From: DASQFQ01 sp963805525
GTDB taxonomy: Bacteria; Actinomycetota; Thermoleophilia; Solirubrobacterales; Solirubrobacteraceae
Direction: 5' to 3'
Assembly: GCA_963805525.1 (NCBI GenBank)
Contig: CAWDUT010000007.1
Coordinates: forward strand, 310,001-374,000
Length of the DNA: 64,000 bases
Below, piece by piece: positions 40,677-48,994 of this stretch; position 1 is the stretch's first letter, and each line of letters begins with the position of its first letter. A model generated the notes under the pieces. The model searched no databases. It saw only the letters and a program-made list of their open reading frames with translations, and was not told the DNA's origin. The position numbers and the translations under genes are program-made.

Positions 40677-40758
40677 GGGCGCACGGATGAGGCCCCGACC
40701 GGGTTGAGAAGCAGCCAGAGGACACTGGCTGGTCGGCCGGGGCCTCATCGGTGCGCCC
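40677..40758. other. Long structured hairpin in a 374-base intergenic region
   Basis: GGGCGCACGGATGAGGCCCC (40677-40696) pairs with the complementary arm ending at 40758, with one mismatch over 20 bases. Inside the 40-nt loop, CAGCCAG/CTGGCTG form another helix. Together this makes an 82-nt, nearly fully paired element. It lies after the MBL gene and before a CAP-domain gene. It could be a strong terminator without U-tract, an antisense or structured RNA, or a mobile palindromic unit. The rest of 40610-40983 holds nothing else I can support. Confidence 0.55.
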
Positions 40759-40983
40759 CACCTGCTTCGACGGCCCCTGTTTGGCTCTACGGCGGTTCCG
40801 GCGGAAAGCTTGAGCGGCGTTTGCTCAGCGCTTTCAACCGTTCAGTATCAGTTGTGGTTTCGAGTATGCAGTCTGCGGGAATTTGGGTCCCTGCGCCACG
40901 AGGGGGAGAAGCCAGCGAGGCGTAGGCTCGACCGGACCGAGGACACGGACCGGCCACATACGAACTCCTGGCAGGGGGGTCTT

Positions 40984-41544
40984 GTGGACACGTTCCTCGT
41001 GGCGGTGCCGACGCGTGCGTGCGCGCGCCTGGTTGCTGGTGGTATCGCTCTGATGGTCGCAGCACTCTCGCTGGGCTCCGACGTCGCCGAGGCACAGGGC
41101 TGCCGCGGCACGCGCTCTCTGAAGGCTCCCGCCGGAGCCACGCTGTGCCTGATCAACGTGCAGCGCCATGCGCGGCATCTCGCGCCGCTCACCGCCCGCA
41201 TGTCCCTGATTCGCGCCGCGCGACGCCACGCGTCCGACATGGTGCTGCGCAACTACTTCTCGCACGTGTCGCTGAGCGGCGCGACGTTCACCGTCCGCCT
41301 GCAGCGGAACGGCTACCTCCGCAGCGGCTGCACGTGGAGCGTCGGTGAGACGCTGGCGTGGGGCATCGGCGCGAGGGCCACGCCGGCGGCGACCGTGAAC
41401 GCCTGGATGCACAGCCCGCCGCACCGCGCCGTGCTGCTCGGCCGCTCGTTCCGCGAGGCCGGCATCGGCGCCGTGGGCGGCGTGCCGGGCAACCCTTCCA
41501 CCGGCGTGACCTACGTCGGGGAGTTCGGGCACCGACGCTGCTGA
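40984..41544 (+). CDS. Exported CAP-domain (SCP-like) protein
   Basis: From GTG 40984 (AGGGGGG upstream) the protein is 186 residues. A signal peptide (LVAGGIALMVAALSLGSDVAEA) is followed by a CAP domain: LINVQRHARHLAPLTARMSL, RHASDMVLRNYFSHVSLSG and NAWMHSPPHRAVLLG, with His residues at the usual cleft positions. Bacterial CAP proteins are secreted; functions include cell-wall or lipid binding. The frame is open to 40810, but that extension has no hydrophobic or folded content. It precedes hisS by 25 bases. Confidence 0.87.
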   Translation: MDTFLVAVPTRACARLVAGGIALMVAALSLGSDVAEAQGCRGTRSLKAPAGATLCLINVQRHARHLAPLTARMSLIRAARRHASDMVLRNYFSHVSLSGATFTVRLQRNGYLRSGCTWSVGETLAWGIGARATPAATVNAWMHSPPHRAVLLGRSFREAGIGAVGGVPGNPSTGVTYVGEFGHRRC

Positions 41545-41569
41545 ACCACCCTTCATAGACTCAGCCCGC

Positions 41570-42817
41570 GTGAGCCCGAAGATCCAGGCCCCGCGGGGAA
41601 CCTTCGACGTACTCGGCGACGACGCGCTCGCGCGCTCGGCGCTCGAGGCGCAGGCCCGCCGCATCCTCGAGCGCGCGGGCTACGCGCGCATCGAGACGCC
41701 GACCTTCGAGGCGACCGAGCTGTTCGCGCGCGGCGTCGGCGAGTCGACCGACGTCGTGCAGAAGGAGATGTACACGCTCGACGAGGGGCCGAGCGAGTCG
41801 TTGACGCTGCGCCCGGAGGGCACGGCGCCGGTGTGTCGCGCCTACCTCGAGCACGGCATGCACAAGCTCCCGCAGCCGGTGAAGCTGTGGTACCTGAGCA
41901 GCTTCTACCGCCGCGAGCGCCCGCAGGCCGGGCGCTTCCGGCAGTTCTGGCAGGTCGGTGCCGAGGCGATCGGCTCCGACGACCCGGCGGTCGACGCCGA
42001 GCTGATCCTGCTGCTGTCCGAGCTGCTGGAGGCGGTCGGCGCGCGCGGGCTGCGGCTGCGGCTCGGTAGCCTCGGCACGCCGGCCACGCGCGAGACCTAC
42101 CGGCGCGACCTCCAGGACTACCTGCGCGCGCACGAGGCCGAGCTGTCCGAGGAGGTGCGCGGGCGCATCGACCTCAACCCGCTGCGGGCGTTCGACGCCG
42201 ACCATCCCGGCACGCGCCGGGTGATGGAGGGCGCGCCGCTGCTGCTCGACCACCTCACCGAGGACGATCGCGAGCACTTCGAGACCGTCAAGACGCTGCT
42301 CGACGGCGCGGGCGTCAGCTACGAGGTCGACCCGACGCTCGTGCGCGGCCTCGACTACTACACGCGCACGGTGTTCGAGATGACGTCCGATGAGCTCGGC
42401 GCCCAGAGCGGCGTCGGCGGCGGCGGCCGCTACGACGGGCTGATGGAGATCATCGGCGGCCCGCCCACGCCCGGGATGGGCTGGGCGGCGGGCGTCGAGC
42501 GGATCCTGCTGGCCTCGCCGCGGCCGCCGGTCGCGCAGCCGCCGCTCGACCTCTACGTCGCGTTCGTCGGCCCCGAGCACCGCGCCGGCGCCTTCCGCCT
42601 CGCCGCCGACGCGCGCCGCGCCGGCTATTCGGCGCGGCTGGAGCTCGGCGGGCGCTCGCTCAAGGGCCAGCTCAAGCAGGCGGACCGCGCCGGGGCCCGC
42701 TTCGTTGCGATCCTGGGTGAGGAGGGGACGTCCCTCAAAGACATGGAATCAGGGGAGCAGAAGACGGTGGAGCCCGACACGGTGATGCACCACATCAGGG
42801 GCGGCAAAGCTCTGTGA
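41570..42817 (+). CDS. hisS: Histidyl-tRNA synthetase
   Basis: The 415-residue enzyme charges tRNA-His. Class II motif 2 reads WYLSSFYRRERPQAGRFRQF, the His-specific loop VRGLDYYTRTVFEM (residues ~258-271) and motif 3-like GGGGRYDGL follow, and a ~95-residue anticodon-binding domain ends the protein (LDLYVAFVGPEHRAGAFRLA). Length is normal. GTG 41570 (SPKIQAPRGTFDVLG) matches the family start. Its TGA overlaps the start of aspS, giving the hisS-aspS pair common in bacteria. Confidence 0.97.
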   Translation: MSPKIQAPRGTFDVLGDDALARSALEAQARRILERAGYARIETPTFEATELFARGVGESTDVVQKEMYTLDEGPSESLTLRPEGTAPVCRAYLEHGMHKLPQPVKLWYLSSFYRRERPQAGRFRQFWQVGAEAIGSDDPAVDAELILLLSELLEAVGARGLRLRLGSLGTPATRETYRRDLQDYLRAHEAELSEEVRGRIDLNPLRAFDADHPGTRRVMEGAPLLLDHLTEDDREHFETVKTLLDGAGVSYEVDPTLVRGLDYYTRTVFEMTSDELGAQSGVGGGGRYDGLMEIIGGPPTPGMGWAAGVERILLASPRPPVAQPPLDLYVAFVGPEHRAGAFRLAADARRAGYSARLELGGRSLKGQLKQADRAGARFVAILGEEGTSLKDMESGEQKTVEPDTVMHHIRGGKAL

Positions 42818-44580
42818 GGCCCCCGCGCGCGAACCTCTACCGCGACGCCTGGGCCGGCGAGCTGCGCTCCGGCGCCGTCGACTCGACCGTGCGCGTGGCC
42901 GGCTGGGTGCACCGCCGGCGCGACCACGGCGGGCTGATCTTCATCGACCTGCGCGACCGCACCGGGATCGTCCAGCTCGTCTTCCACCCCGAGACCGCCC
43001 CCGACGCCCACGCGCTGGCCGAGCGGCTGCGCCCCGAGCACGTCGTCACCGCGGCCGGCACGATCGTGCGGCGCGAGGAGGGCAACGTCAACCCGAAGCT
43101 CGAGACCGGCGAGATCGAGCTCGAGGTTGCCGAGGCCGAGACGCTGGCCGAGGCGGACACGCCGCCGTTCCCGGTCGACGAGGAGACGCCGGTCGACGAG
43201 CTGCTGCGGCTGCGCCACCGCGTCATCGACCTGCGCCGCGCCGGCATGCAGCACGCGATGACCGTCCGCCACACGGTCAACCGCGCGATCCGCGACTACC
43301 TCAACGCGCACGACTTCCTCGAGATGGAGACGCCGATCATGACGCGCTCCACGCCCGAGGGCGCGCGCGACTTCCTCGTCCCCTCGCGGCTCAGCCCCGG
43401 CAACTTCTACGCGCTCCCGCAGTCGCCGCAGCTGTTCAAGCAGATGCTGATGATGGCCGGCTACGAGCGCTACTACCAGATCGCCCGCTGCTTCCGGGAC
43501 GAGGACCTGCGCGCCGACCGCCAGCCGGAGTTCACCCAGCTCGACATGGAGATGAGCTTCGTCGAGCAGGAGGACGTGATCGAGACCGTCGAGGGGATGC
43601 TCGCGCGCGTCTACGAAATGACGGGCTTCCAGGTCGCGCCGCCGCCGTGGCCGCGGATGACGGCCCACGAGGCGATGCTCCGCTACGGCTCCGACAAGCC
43701 CGACGTGCGCTTCGGGCTCGAGATCACCGACCTCGGCGAGGCGCTCGCCGAGACGGAGTTCCGTGTCTTCGCCGGCGTGCTCGGCGGCGGTGGGGTGGTG
43801 CGCGGGCTCAACGCCGGCGCGCGCGAGCTGTCGCGCAAGGACCTCGACGGGCTGACCGAGTACGTCCAGCGCTACGGCGCGGGCGGGCTCGTGTGGGCGT
43901 TCGTGGAGGAGGGCGGCGCGTGGCGCTCGCCCGCCGCGAAGGCGCTCTCCGACGGCGAGCGCGGGGAGATCGCGCGCCGGCTGAGCGCGCGCGAGGGCGA
44001 CGTGCTCTTCATCGTCGCCGACAAGGAGCCGACCGCCGCCGCGGCGCTCGGCGCGCTGCGGCTCGAGCTCTCGCGGCGCTTCCAGCTCGTCCCCGAGGGC
44101 CGCCATGAGACCCTGTGGGTGGTCGACTTCCCCGCCTTCGAGTGGAACGAGGGGGAGGGGCGGTGGGACGCGGTGCACCACCCGTTCACCACCCCGACCG
44201 GCGACTTCTCCGACCCGGGCTCGATGCGCTCGCTCGGCTACGACATCGTGCTCGACGGCACCGAGATCGGCGGCGGGTCGATTCGTATCCATCGCCCCGA
44301 GGTCCAGCGCGAGGTCTTCAAGGTGCTCGGGATCTCCGAGGAGGAGGCGGAGGAGCGCTTCGGCTTCCTGCTCGACGCGATGCGCTACGGCGCGCCGCCG
44401 CACGGCGGGCTCGCGCTCGGCCTCGACCGCATCGTGGCCCTGATCGCCGGGCAGGACTCGATCCGCGACGTGATCGCGTTCCCGAAGACCGCGAGCGGCG
44501 CCGATCCGCTCACCGGCGCGCCGGCCGCCGTCGACCCGCCGCAGCTGGCGGAGCTCGGGCTGCGACTGAAATCACCCTAA
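42814..44580 (+). CDS. aspS: Aspartyl-tRNA synthetase
   Basis: The 588-residue class IIb synthetase has an N-terminal OB anticodon domain (VRVAGWVHRRRDHGGLIFID), the motif 2 region YYQIARCFRDEDLRADRQPE, the GAD insertion domain in the middle (about 300-400) and motif 3 GGLALGLDRIVAL. The bacterial-type GAD domain is present. Whether it is discriminating or charges tRNA-Asn too (needing GatCAB) cannot be told from this window. GTG 42814 overlaps hisS. Confidence 0.97.
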   Translation: MRPPRANLYRDAWAGELRSGAVDSTVRVAGWVHRRRDHGGLIFIDLRDRTGIVQLVFHPETAPDAHALAERLRPEHVVTAAGTIVRREEGNVNPKLETGEIELEVAEAETLAEADTPPFPVDEETPVDELLRLRHRVIDLRRAGMQHAMTVRHTVNRAIRDYLNAHDFLEMETPIMTRSTPEGARDFLVPSRLSPGNFYALPQSPQLFKQMLMMAGYERYYQIARCFRDEDLRADRQPEFTQLDMEMSFVEQEDVIETVEGMLARVYEMTGFQVAPPPWPRMTAHEAMLRYGSDKPDVRFGLEITDLGEALAETEFRVFAGVLGGGGVVRGLNAGARELSRKDLDGLTEYVQRYGAGGLVWAFVEEGGAWRSPAAKALSDGERGEIARRLSAREGDVLFIVADKEPTAAAALGALRLELSRRFQLVPEGRHETLWVVDFPAFEWNEGEGRWDAVHHPFTTPTGDFSDPGSMRSLGYDIVLDGTEIGGGSIRIHRPEVQREVFKVLGISEEEAEERFGFLLDAMRYGAPPHGGLALGLDRIVALIAGQDSIRDVIAFPKTASGADPLTGAPAAVDPPQLAELGLRLKSP

Positions 44581-44615
44581 GGGGGCGCGGCTCGTCTGCC
44601 GATAGGGGGTGAGAC

Positions 44616-45686
44616 ATGAGCCAGATCTCGCCGCCGATTCGCATCCTCCTCGCCGCTGTCATCGGCCTCTGCGCCGTGTACATGCTCTTCCTCAAGCCGA
44701 AGGACGAGGCCGTGCCCGCCGCCCCGGCGCCGGCCGCGACGACCATCCCCGCCAAGGACCCGGGCGCCACGACGCAGAGCAAGCCGGGCGCCATCGTCCA
44801 GAAGGCGACGGCCGACACGCAGAACGCCTCCGACCGCGCCGAGCAGGCCGCCGGCACCTCGCAGGGCATCGATGACGGCAAGACCGACGGCACCACCTCC
44901 GTCGGCCCCGCCAGCAGCGGCGTGAACACGAACCCCGTCACCAAGGCTCCCGCCACCGGCCAGACCTCCGCGCCCGCGCCGATCACCAGCGACGCGCTCG
45001 CGTCGCTGCCCAAGGACGTGCGCAAGGCGATCCAGCACCGCAAGGTCCTCGCTCTCCTCTTCTGGAACAAGCGCTCTTACGACGACCGCGCCGTGCGCCG
45101 CGAGCTCAAGCACGTGAGCACCTACGGCAAGCAGGTCTTCGTCGCCGCGCGGCCGATCAAGAACGTCGCCCGCTACCAGGCCATCACCCGCGGGGTCGAC
45201 GTCGAGCAGTCCCCGACCATCGTGGTCGTCGACTCGAACCTCAAGGCCGTCACGCTGGTCGGCTACGTCGACCGCGACACGATCGACCAGGCGGTCGTCG
45301 ACTCCCTCCGCGCCTCCGGCGGCAGCCTGATCAAGAACCCGTACTACCGCCGCCTCGACGCCATCTGCGCGTCCGGCGAGCAGCAGATCAAGGCGCTGCA
45401 GCAGCCGTCCGCGGCCGCCGCGATCCCCGCCTACCTCGTCGGCGTGCAGGGCATCTACGTGGACATGAAGAGCAAGGCCACGGGGATCAAGCCCGCGCAC
45501 AAGTACGCGAGCTTCCACACCTCCTTCAAGCGCTACCTCGGTGACAGCGTCAGCCTCCTCAACTGGGGCGTCGCCCACTCGAAGACGCAGGGCCCGACCG
45601 CCGTCAAGACCGTGCAGAAGCGCGGCAAGGTGCTGGACAAGAAGTTCAAGAAGGCCCACGGCGGCCACAGCCTGAGCTGCTTCTAG
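44616..45686 (+). CDS. Membrane-anchored thioredoxin-fold-like protein without CxxC
   Basis: The 356-residue protein has one N-terminal membrane helix (ILLAAVIGLCAVYMLFL), a long Ala/Pro/Thr-rich linker (residues ~27-130), then a thioredoxin-like region: VLALLFWNKRSYDDRAVRRE in place of WCxxC and QSPTIVVVDSNLKAVTLVGY with the cis-Pro. The redox Cys pair is absent, so it may bind rather than reduce a partner. The last ~120 residues are helical with single Cys near the end (SLSCF). ATG 44616 has GGGGG upstream. It is extracellular by topology. Confidence 0.75.
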   Translation: MSQISPPIRILLAAVIGLCAVYMLFLKPKDEAVPAAPAPAATTIPAKDPGATTQSKPGAIVQKATADTQNASDRAEQAAGTSQGIDDGKTDGTTSVGPASSGVNTNPVTKAPATGQTSAPAPITSDALASLPKDVRKAIQHRKVLALLFWNKRSYDDRAVRRELKHVSTYGKQVFVAARPIKNVARYQAITRGVDVEQSPTIVVVDSNLKAVTLVGYVDRDTIDQAVVDSLRASGGSLIKNPYYRRLDAICASGEQQIKALQQPSAAAAIPAYLVGVQGIYVDMKSKATGIKPAHKYASFHTSFKRYLGDSVSLLNWGVAHSKTQGPTAVKTVQKRGKVLDKKFKKAHGGHSLSCF

Positions 45687-45708
45687 GCCTCGTGCCTACA
45701 CTCGGCGC

Positions 45709-47121
45709 GTGAGCGCCGAGGGCTTCACCGAACATCTCGAGTTTCCCCAGGGGAAGGGGTACGTGCCCGCCGGCGCTTTCATGGGAGCGGCCGGCGGCGC
45801 CTCGTGCGGCGACATGATCTCGCTGTCGCTGGCGGTCGAGGGCTCCGTCGTCACCGGCGCGGGCTTCGAGGCCTCCGGCTGTGGCGCGATGGTCGCCGCT
45901 GGCTCGGCGGCGGTCGCGCTGGTCTCCGGCGCCCCGGTGCTCGACGCCGCGCGCGTGGGCACGGCCGCGATCGCGGCGGAGCTCGGCGGGCTGTCGCCGG
46001 GCAAGCTGCACGCGGCCGAGCTGGCCGCCGACGCACTGCACCGTGCGCTCGGGCTGGCGGCGCGGGCGGACGCGGCGGTCCCTATGGATCCCGCGCGCGT
46101 GCTGGTGGCCATGAGCGGCGGGGTCGATTCGGCGGTGGCGGCGCTGCTCACGGGCTCCGATGCGGTGGCGGTGACGCTCGAGCTGTGGGCCGACGACGCC
46201 AACGACGCCGAGGCGTCGTGCTGCTCCGCGCACGCGGTGCGGGTCGCGCGCGCGCTCGCGCACGGGATGGGGATGCCGCACTTCACGCTCGACCTGCGCT
46301 CGGAGTTCCGCGCCGGCGTCGTCGATCCGTGGCTGGCCGGGCACACGGCGGGGGAGACGCCGAACCCGTGCGTCGGCTGCAACGGCCACGTCCGGCTCGA
46401 CGCGATGCTGGAGTTCGCCGACGCGCTCGGCTGCGCCGTCCTGGCGACCGGTCACTACGCGCGCGTGAGCGAGGACGGGCTGCTGCGCTGCGCGGCCGAC
46501 CCGGCCAAGGACCAGGCCTACATGCTGTGCGCGCTGTCGCCGGCGACGCTCGCGCGGATGCGCTTCCCGCTCGGCGAGCTGACGAAGCCGGAGGTGCGCG
46601 CGCTGGCGGCCGAGGCGGAGCTGCCGGTCGCCTCGAAGGCCGACTCGCAGGACCTCTGCTTCCTCGCCGGCACCGGCCGCGCCGCGTTCCTGGCGCGGCA
46701 CGGCGGTGCGCGCGAGCGCCCGGGCGAGATCGTCGACCGCGGCGGGCGCGTGCTCGGCCGCCACCGCGGCCACCACGGCTTCACCGTCGGGCAGCGCAAG
46801 GGGATCGGCGTGGCGGCGCCGGAGCCGCTGTACGTGCTGGCCACCGACGCGCGCACGAACCGCGTGACGGTCGGTGAGCGGGCGGAGCTGGCCACCCGCG
46901 AGGTGGCGGTCCGCGGCGCGCGGCTGCACCGCCCGGGCGACGAGGTCGACTCCGTCAAGCTGCGCTACCGCTCCAAGCCGCTGCCCTGCACGGTCATCGA
47001 ACACGGGCGGGGGAGGGCCACCATCCGGCTCTCGGAGCCCGCCGACGGCGCCGCCCCGGGCCAGACCGCCTGCCTGTACACGGGCGACGTGGTCGTCGGC
47101 TACGGGACGATCGCCGGCTGA
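45709..47121 (+). CDS. mnmA: tRNA 2-thiouridine synthase MnmA fused to an IscU/NifU-like domain
   Basis: The 470-residue protein has two parts. Residues ~1-120 follow IscU/NifU scaffold proteins: Cys33 (GGASCGDM), Cys58 (ASGCGAM) and His101 followed by Ala102 where IscU has its third Cys (LHAAELAADAL versus HCS). Residues ~125-470 are MnmA: ATP loop SGGVDS (136-141), NPCVGC with nucleophile Cys221/224, SQDLCF with Cys317, and the C-terminal barrel. It puts sulfur on U34 of tRNA-Lys/Glu/Gln. The fusion suggests direct sulfur or cluster hand-off. GTG 45709 starts it; its 3' end overlaps the convergent HxlR gene by 22 bases. Confidence 0.92.
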   Translation: MSAEGFTEHLEFPQGKGYVPAGAFMGAAGGASCGDMISLSLAVEGSVVTGAGFEASGCGAMVAAGSAAVALVSGAPVLDAARVGTAAIAAELGGLSPGKLHAAELAADALHRALGLAARADAAVPMDPARVLVAMSGGVDSAVAALLTGSDAVAVTLELWADDANDAEASCCSAHAVRVARALAHGMGMPHFTLDLRSEFRAGVVDPWLAGHTAGETPNPCVGCNGHVRLDAMLEFADALGCAVLATGHYARVSEDGLLRCAADPAKDQAYMLCALSPATLARMRFPLGELTKPEVRALAAEAELPVASKADSQDLCFLAGTGRAAFLARHGGARERPGEIVDRGGRVLGRHRGHHGFTVGQRKGIGVAAPEPLYVLATDARTNRVTVGERAELATREVAVRGARLHRPGDEVDSVKLRYRSKPLPCTVIEHGRGRATIRLSEPADGAAPGQTACLYTGDVVVGYGTIAG

Positions 47122-47546
47122 GCGCCGGGGCCGCGCACGAGCTCGATCGCGCCGGGGCGCACGTGCTCGCCGCAGCGGGCGCAGACCATGTCGGCGCCGA
47201 CGTCGCCGCCGCAGTCGCGGTGCAGCGTCAGCCGCGGCGGGCCGTCGGGCGCGTAGTGACGGTCGCCCCACTTCATGAGCTGGTGCAGGGCGGGGGCGAG
47301 CTCGCGGCCCTTCCTGGTGAGGAGGTAGCGGCCGTCGTCGGCGTGCTCGAGCACGCCCTCGTCGACGAGGTGGCCGAGCCGCTGTGACAGCACGTTGCGC
47401 GCGATCCCGAGCGACCGCTGGAACTCGCTGAAGCGCTCGCGGCCGAGGAACGCGTCGCGCACGATCAGCACGCTCCAGCGCTCGCCGACGACCTCGAGCG
47501 CGCGGGCGATCGAGCAGACCTGGTCGGGATAGGTGCGGTCGAGCAC
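47100..47546 (-). CDS. HxlR-family transcriptional regulator with C-terminal zinc-ribbon-like tail
   Basis: The 148-residue protein has a winged-helix HxlR domain: CSIARALEVVGERWSVLIVR, RFSEFQRSLGIARNVLSQRL and GRYLLTRKGRELAPALHQLM. Many HxlR proteins sense thiol or quinone stress through Cys; here Cys11 is close to the start, as in typical members. The C-terminus adds HRDCGGDVGADMVCARCGE, a possible zinc ribbon or sensing element. GTG 47546 is the start. It is divergent from an MFS transporter, with palindromes in between. Confidence 0.88.
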   Translation of the reverse strand: MLDRTYPDQVCSIARALEVVGERWSVLIVRDAFLGRERFSEFQRSLGIARNVLSQRLGHLVDEGVLEHADDGRYLLTRKGRELAPALHQLMKWGDRHYAPDGPPRLTLHRDCGGDVGADMVCARCGEHVRPGAIELVRGPGAQPAIVP

Positions 47547-47555
47547 CAGGACATT

Positions 47556-47604
47556 GTTGCATCATGCAACCACAGTCGCTAGGGTCCGGTTGCATGAAGC
47601 AACC
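47556..47604. promoter_or_regulatory. Two palindromic operators between hxlR-type and MFS genes
   Basis: GTTGCAT-C-ATGCAAC (47556-47570) is a perfect 15-bp palindrome, and GGTTGC-N5-GCAACC (47588-47604) is a second. Both share the GTTGCAT/GCAAC half. The second overlaps the MFS start region and the first lies nine bases upstream of the regulator's GTG. The layout fits a dimeric HxlR repressor controlling both genes. Confidence 0.7.
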
Positions 47605-48994
47605 GATGCAGTCGCCCGCGGAGGCGACCCGCGCCCGTCGCGTCCTCGCCGTCGTCGGCCTCGCCGTCTTCCTCTCGGTCCTCGACCTCTTCATCGTCAA
47701 CATCGCGTTCCCGGACCTGCGGCGCGACTTCCCCGGCGCCGGCCTCTCCGGGCTGTCGTGGGTGCTGACCGCCTACGCGATCGTGTTCGCCGCCACGCTG
47801 GTCCCGGCGGGCCGGCTCGGCGACCTCTACGGGCGCCGGCGGCTGTTCGTCATCGGGCTCGCGCTCTTCACGCTCGGCTCCGCGCTGTGCGCGATCGCGC
47901 CCTCCGTGGAGGCGCTCGTCGCCGCGCGCGTGCTCCAGGGCGTCGGCGCCGCGGCGCTGACGCCGAACTCGCTCGGGCTCGTGCTGCCGATGTTCCCGCC
48001 CGAGAAGCGCTCGACGGTGATCGGCGCGTGGGCCGGGATCGGCGCGGTCGGCGCCTCGATTGCGCCGCCGCTCGGCGGGCTGCTGGTCGAGGTCAGCTGG
48101 CGGCTGATCTTCCTCGTCAACATCCCGCTCGGCCTGATCGCGATCGTGCTCGCGCTGCGGCTCGCGCCAGAGGTCCGCGACGCGCGCGCCACGCGCCTGC
48201 CCGACCTGCTCGGGATCGCCGTGCTCGTCGCGGCGGTCGCCCTGCTCACGCTCGGGCTCACCCAGGGCCAGCACTGGGGCTGGGACGAGCGGGTGTGGGG
48301 CGCCTTCGCCGCCGCCGCCGTCCTCGGCGCCGTCTTCCTGCGCCGCTGCGCGCGCCACCCGGCGCCGGTCGTCGAGCTCTCGCTCCTGCGCGTGCCCTCG
48401 TTCGCGCTCGCCGGGGTCTCGACGCTGCTGTTCTCCGCCGGCTTCGCCGGCCTGCTGCTCGGCAACGTCCTCTTCTTCACCCAGGTGTGGGACTACTCGA
48501 TCCTCAAGGCCGGGATCGCGTTCGCGCCCGGCCCGCTGCTGGCGGCCACCACCGCGTTCACCTCCGGCCGCCTCGCCGACGGCCGCCAGCCCGCGGCGTT
48601 CGGCGCGGTCGGCGGCTTCGTGTTCGCGGCGGGCTGCCTGTGGTTCATCAGGCACGCGACGGCGGAGCCCGCCTACCTGACCGCGATCCTGCCGGGGCAG
48701 ATCCTCACCGGTACCGGCGTCGGGCTGATGCTCCCGTCCTTCACGGCGACCGCGGCCGCCACGCTGCGGCCCGACCAGCTCTCGACCGGGATCGGCGTCC
48801 AGACGATGTTCCGCCAGATCGGCGCCGCGCTCGGGCTCGCCTCGTGGGTGGCGATCGTCGGGACGCCGTCGCCCGCCGACGCGGTCGACGCGTTCGCCTC
48901 GGGCTGGGCGTTCATGTCGGTCACCGCGGTGCTCGCCGGGCTCGCTCTCGCGCCGATGGCGCGTGGGCGGCTCGTCCATACACTGCCTGTGTGA
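47594..48994 (+). CDS. MFS drug-efflux transporter (DHA2, 14-helix)
   Basis: The protein is 466 residues from ATG 47594 (the ATG at 47564 lies in the operator and is unlikely). It has about 14 membrane helices. Motif A-like GRLGDLYGRRRLFVIG follows helix 2, motif C region GIGAVGASIAPPLGGLL and a loop rich in Arg are typical of DHA2 drug:H+ antiporters. It probably exports a toxic compound that the HxlR protein senses. The gene ends in a GTGA overlap with alaS, so it shares the downstream transcript. Confidence 0.9.
   Translation: MKQPMQSPAEATRARRVLAVVGLAVFLSVLDLFIVNIAFPDLRRDFPGAGLSGLSWVLTAYAIVFAATLVPAGRLGDLYGRRRLFVIGLALFTLGSALCAIAPSVEALVAARVLQGVGAAALTPNSLGLVLPMFPPEKRSTVIGAWAGIGAVGASIAPPLGGLLVEVSWRLIFLVNIPLGLIAIVLALRLAPEVRDARATRLPDLLGIAVLVAAVALLTLGLTQGQHWGWDERVWGAFAAAAVLGAVFLRRCARHPAPVVELSLLRVPSFALAGVSTLLFSAGFAGLLLGNVLFFTQVWDYSILKAGIAFAPGPLLAATTAFTSGRLADGRQPAAFGAVGGFVFAAGCLWFIRHATAEPAYLTAILPGQILTGTGVGLMLPSFTATAAATLRPDQLSTGIGVQTMFRQIGAALGLASWVAIVGTPSPADAVDAFASGWAFMSVTAVLAGLALAPMARGRLVHTLPV

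Noticed and set aside
40640..40760. Small SRP RNA candidate (GAGAAGCAGCC resembles the GGAAGCAGCC loop)
   Set aside because: The conserved 5' side of the SRP loop (CAGG plus GGAA tetraloop) is not present and the overall pairing is a simple long hairpin.
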